Assembly (NCBI GenBank): GCA_027624335.1
Contig: JAQBWV010000038.1
Coordinates: 1-37,240, forward strand
Reading direction: 5' to 3'
Length of the DNA stretch: 37,240 nucleotides
DNA from: Planctomycetota bacterium
Lineage (GTDB): Bacteria; Planctomycetota; Planctomycetia; Planctomycetales; Planctomycetaceae
Part shown: positions 35,185 through 37,240 of the stretch, one piece after another
Layout of the letters: every line of letters begins with the position of its first letter
Position numbering within the stretch: the stretch's first letter is position 1
Translations under genes and position numbers: made by a program
The notes under the pieces: generated by a model
Told to the model about the DNA's origin: nothing
Databases searched by the model: none
What the model saw: the letters and a program-made list of their open reading frames with translations, nothing else

Positions 35185-36195
35185 TTGTCCGCTGATGACC
35201 TGCCGCCATTCCACCCTCACCCGTTGCTGCGGGGCGGTCATCGACAGACGCTGTTTGCGTACTTTATCCGAAGTCGAGCGACACGGTACTCGGCAACGCG
35301 GCACCGCGTCGACCTTCCCGACGGTGACGTACTCATTCTGCACGACGATTGTCCCCACAACTGGGGTCCAGGCAGCCCGTTCGTGGTGCTGATGCATGGC
35401 CTGGGCGGTTGCCACGGCAGCGCGTACATCGAGAGAATCGCCCGCAAGCTGGCAGCGTGCGGCGTTCGAACCTTTCGACTTGATCATCGAGGCGCCGGAG
35501 CCGGCGCGAAGCTGTCGCGACTTCCGTATCACGCCGGGCGGTCCGACGACGTCCGCGAAGCCTTTGAGGCCGCCAGCCGACTCTGCCCGGGATCCCTGGG
35601 TGGCCTTGCCGGCTTCTCACTGAGCGGAAACATGCTGCTGAAGATGCTCGGCGAGAACGGCCGCATGGACTATGCGCCGGAGTATCTGGCGTGTGCCATC
35701 GCAGTGAATCCGCCGATCGATCTGGGTCTGTGCTCAGAGGCTTTGCGACGGTCCGACAACCGATTCTACGATCGCTATTTCACGAAACTGCTCGTCCCGC
35801 AGGTTCAGCAGAGGATCGATTCCTTTCCGGATGCACCGCGGCCTGTTGCCGACTGGGCTCCGCAGACGCTACGCGAGTTCGACGAAACTTACACCGCGCC
35901 GGCATCGGGATTCGCAAGCCTGCGGGATTACTACGACCGCAGCAGCAGCGCGCAGTTTGTCGAGTCAATCGAAACGCCGACGTTCATCCTGACCGGCCGT
36001 GATGATCCGTTGATCCCGGTGTGCTCGTTCGAGCAACTTCCGGAAGTCTCGACCGTGTCCCTGCACATCGCCGACCACGGCGGCCACCTGGGCTACGTCG
36101 CCGGAAAAACATCGGACCCGGACCGCCGCTGGATGGACTGGCGAGTCATCGACTGGCTGGCCAGCCACCTGCGATTCTCGCCGCGTCATCTGTAG
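35185..36195 (+). CDS. YheT-type alpha/beta hydrolase
   Basis: 336 residues, starting at TTG (35185) with GAGG seven bases upstream. The opening PFHPHPLLRGGHRQTLFAYF matches the start of the YheT/AB-hydrolase group (compare the PGGHLQT pattern in Escherichia coli YheT), which supports this start. Further matches are VVLMHGLGGCHGSAY (oxyanion region), DHRGAGAG, nucleophile elbow GFSLSGNMLLK, the acid region LTGRDDPLIP and catalytic His in DHGGHLGYV. The triad is intact and there is no signal peptide. The family's natural substrates are poorly known; esters of medium-chain or lipid type are likely. Divergent from the unknown gene and convergent with the membrane-protein gene 30 bases away. Confidence 0.92.
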   Translation: MSADDLPPFHPHPLLRGGHRQTLFAYFIRSRATRYSATRHRVDLPDGDVLILHDDCPHNWGPGSPFVVLMHGLGGCHGSAYIERIARKLAACGVRTFRLDHRGAGAGAKLSRLPYHAGRSDDVREAFEAASRLCPGSLGGLAGFSLSGNMLLKMLGENGRMDYAPEYLACAIAVNPPIDLGLCSEALRRSDNRFYDRYFTKLLVPQVQQRIDSFPDAPRPVADWAPQTLREFDETYTAPASGFASLRDYYDRSSSAQFVESIETPTFILTGRDDPLIPVCSFEQLPEVSTVSLHIADHGGHLGYVAGKTSDPDRRWMDWRVIDWLASHLRFSPRHL

Positions 36196-36225
36196 AGTGG
36201 GCACCGTGCACTCGACACCGCTGAC

Positions 36226-36807
36226 TTAGACCGTTTCGACCTGTGGGCGGGCTGCGAGGATTCGGATCTCCATGAAGGCAAAGCTTCCGAAGAGCAAGGA
36301 GTTGAAGAAGAGGTCACTGGCGATTGTGTTACGGAAAAACGGGAGCGCCAGAGCGTAACATTCGGCCAGGCCAGCAAACGACAACGGGTGAAAACCCATC
36401 GTCAACCACCAGCCGAAGTTCGTTACGAAGAAGAAGATCAGCGAAGCGGCGACCGAGCCCGTCATCACAGCGAAGGCGCTTCGAGTGTGGCTGCGGAGTG
36501 CCAGTCCGAGGCCGACAACCAGTGCGAACGCCAGATACGTGAAGCTGGTTGTCTGCCACGCTTCGAACCACTGATTGCTATGCCGAGTCAGGTTGAGCAG
36601 GACGTCGCTCAGCAGCAGGGCCGACAGCGGAACCATGAACGCGGCTTTTCGAGAGTGGAAACAGGCTCCGCCAAAGAGAGCAATGGCTCCGATGGGGGCA
36701 ATGTTCTGGAAGCCGTCGAACAACCGGCACAACGCGGCCAGCAGAACCAAAGCGGTCAGAATGAGAAACCGGGGCTGTCGGATGAATGATTCGTTAGTTG
36801 GCTGCAC
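36226..36807 (-). CDS. Small integral membrane protein, DUF6580-like
   Basis: 193 residues from a GTG start with AGAGGCAGAG upstream. About five or six membrane segments are visible. The pattern IAPIGAIALFGGACF (about 35-50), LLLSDVLLN (63-71) and FFVTNFGWWLTMG (about 124-137) fits the DUF6580 family of small bacterial membrane proteins, which resemble the membrane (S-type) components of ECF vitamin transporters in size and topology. That resemblance is only suggestive, and no transporter ATPase is near. It follows the acyl-carrier-like gene by 64 bases on the same strand, so the two may share a transcript. Confidence 0.75.
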   Translation of the reverse strand: MQPTNESFIRQPRFLILTALVLLAALCRLFDGFQNIAPIGAIALFGGACFHSRKAAFMVPLSALLLSDVLLNLTRHSNQWFEAWQTTSFTYLAFALVVGLGLALRSHTRSAFAVMTGSVAASLIFFFVTNFGWWLTMGFHPLSFAGLAECYALALPFFRNTIASDLFFNSLLFGSFAFMEIRILAARPQVETV

Positions 36808-36871
36808 AGTTCTCTGCCTCTGTTAATCTGAAGTGTTCGTTACTTGAAAGTTTCTCACACTGCTCAATCAC

Positions 36872-37144
36872 TCAACCAAGATTGAGGTTCGGACCAAACA
36901 GCTCCTCTTCACGAACTATATGCTCCGGGGCCACTGAGTACTCGGTGATCAGTAAACGACTCACATATTTGTCGATGGTCGACTCCAATTCGCCGATCGT
37001 CGAGTCCTGCTCACGTACAGCCGCGACAAAATAATCGATCAGGTCACCATAAGTGCGACAATTACTTAATCGATCATCCTCTGGAAACTGGAGGTCGAAC
37101 TTGTCTTCAACGTCCATCAGGATTTCGACCAATTCCAACCCCAT
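36872..37144 (-). CDS. Acyl-carrier-like protein with no phosphopantetheine serine and halves in reversed order
   Basis: 90 residues from the ATG at 37144 (AGGCGG seven bases upstream). Residues 1-45 match the second half of an acyl carrier protein, from helix II onward (MGLELVEILMDVEDKFDLQF, then PEDD and TYGDLIDYF), but the DSL motif at its start is MGLEL, so the Ser that carries phosphopantetheine is Gly. Residues 48-90 match the first half of a carrier protein, helix I and the long loop (IGELESTIDKYVSRLL, then SVAPEHIVREEELFG), ending where the DSL would occur. The protein could fold as a circularly permuted carrier domain or dimerise to complete the fold. The open frame continues 23 codons upstream without family resemblance. 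Its role is unknown; a modified carrier function is doubtful. Confidence 0.7.
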   Translation of the reverse strand: MGLELVEILMDVEDKFDLQFPEDDRLSNCRTYGDLIDYFVAAVREQDSTIGELESTIDKYVSRLLITEYSVAPEHIVREEELFGPNLNLG

Positions 37145-37240
37145 AACGCAACCGCCTGGCAAGTCCGAAATGTGCCGCACACTCATTCGGTGCCAGAGCA
37201 TAGCGTGCGACACTTCTGACTCAAACGGAGAGCTGACGGG

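Noticed and set aside
35098..35532. Upstream extension of the 34627-35097 frame
   Set aside because: It would overlap the divergent YheT-type gene by about 350 bases, whose N-terminus matches its family; the ATG at 35097 has its own ribosome-binding site.
1..37240. CRISPR array, prophage, insertion sequence or integron
   Set aside because: No regular spaced repeats, transposase, integrase, phage structural gene or terminal inverted repeats were seen.

Overview
The window (about 37 kb, moderately GC-rich, no phage, plasmid or CRISPR signs) looks like chromosomal DNA of a planctomycete. The evidence is a secreted cysteine-rich protein with YTV repeats, a J-like 'WLGIP' N-terminal domain of the kind common in that phylum, many signalling proteins (two Ser/Thr kinases, a hybrid histidine kinase, two other receiver proteins), exported PQQ/WD40 propellers, loose gene spacing and frequent GTG starts. 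I cannot name the genus or species. The first gene is selB, so the organism probably decodes selenocysteine.

Layout. 1-5.0 kb: partial selB (-) and a 1133-residue hybrid sensor kinase (-). 5.5-10.1 kb (+): a lidless Hsp70, a J-like/MshEN membrane protein without HPD, and a Ser/Thr kinase with a cyclic-nucleotide-binding domain, which look like one functional module. 10.6-11.8 kb: the YTV protein, followed by a strong hairpin. 12.0-19.2 kb (-): an alpha/beta hydrolase, a 1591-residue double-propeller protein and a degenerate M24 peptidase-like protein. 19.5-24.9 kb (-): a close-packed run rpe, histidine-phosphatase-like, accD, Ser/Thr kinase, and then an exported WD40-Gfo/Idh/MocA fusion. 25.4-26.4 kb: mdh (+) with a textbook terminator, flanked by related degenerate intergenic repeats. 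26.5-29.5 kb: a polytopic membrane protein (-), an HTH-receiver regulator (+) and rph (-). 29.7-33.5 kb (+): an HtrA-like/PDZ/esterase-like fusion and a receiver-PAS-SpoIIE phosphatase. 33.7-37.1 kb: an SGNH hydrolase (-), an unknown protein (-), a YheT-type hydrolase (+), a DUF6580-like membrane protein (-) and an odd acyl-carrier-like protein (-).

Theme. An unusual number of proteins keep a recognisable fold but lack the residues for its usual chemistry: the J-like domain (no HPD), the M24 protein (no metal ligands), the phosphoglycerate-mutase-like protein (both histidines lost), the HtrA-like protease (no triad), its fused esterase (no serine), the accD-linked kinase (catalytic-loop Lys to Cys), the acyl-carrier-like protein (no serine) and two receiver domains (no Lys). 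The best candidates for undescribed systems are the Hsp70/J-like-MshEN/cNMP-kinase cluster, the doubly inactive HtrA-esterase fusion, the exported propeller-oxidoreductase fusion and the rpe-pseudophosphatase-accD-kinase operon. All assignments are by eye from motifs; no database search was possible.
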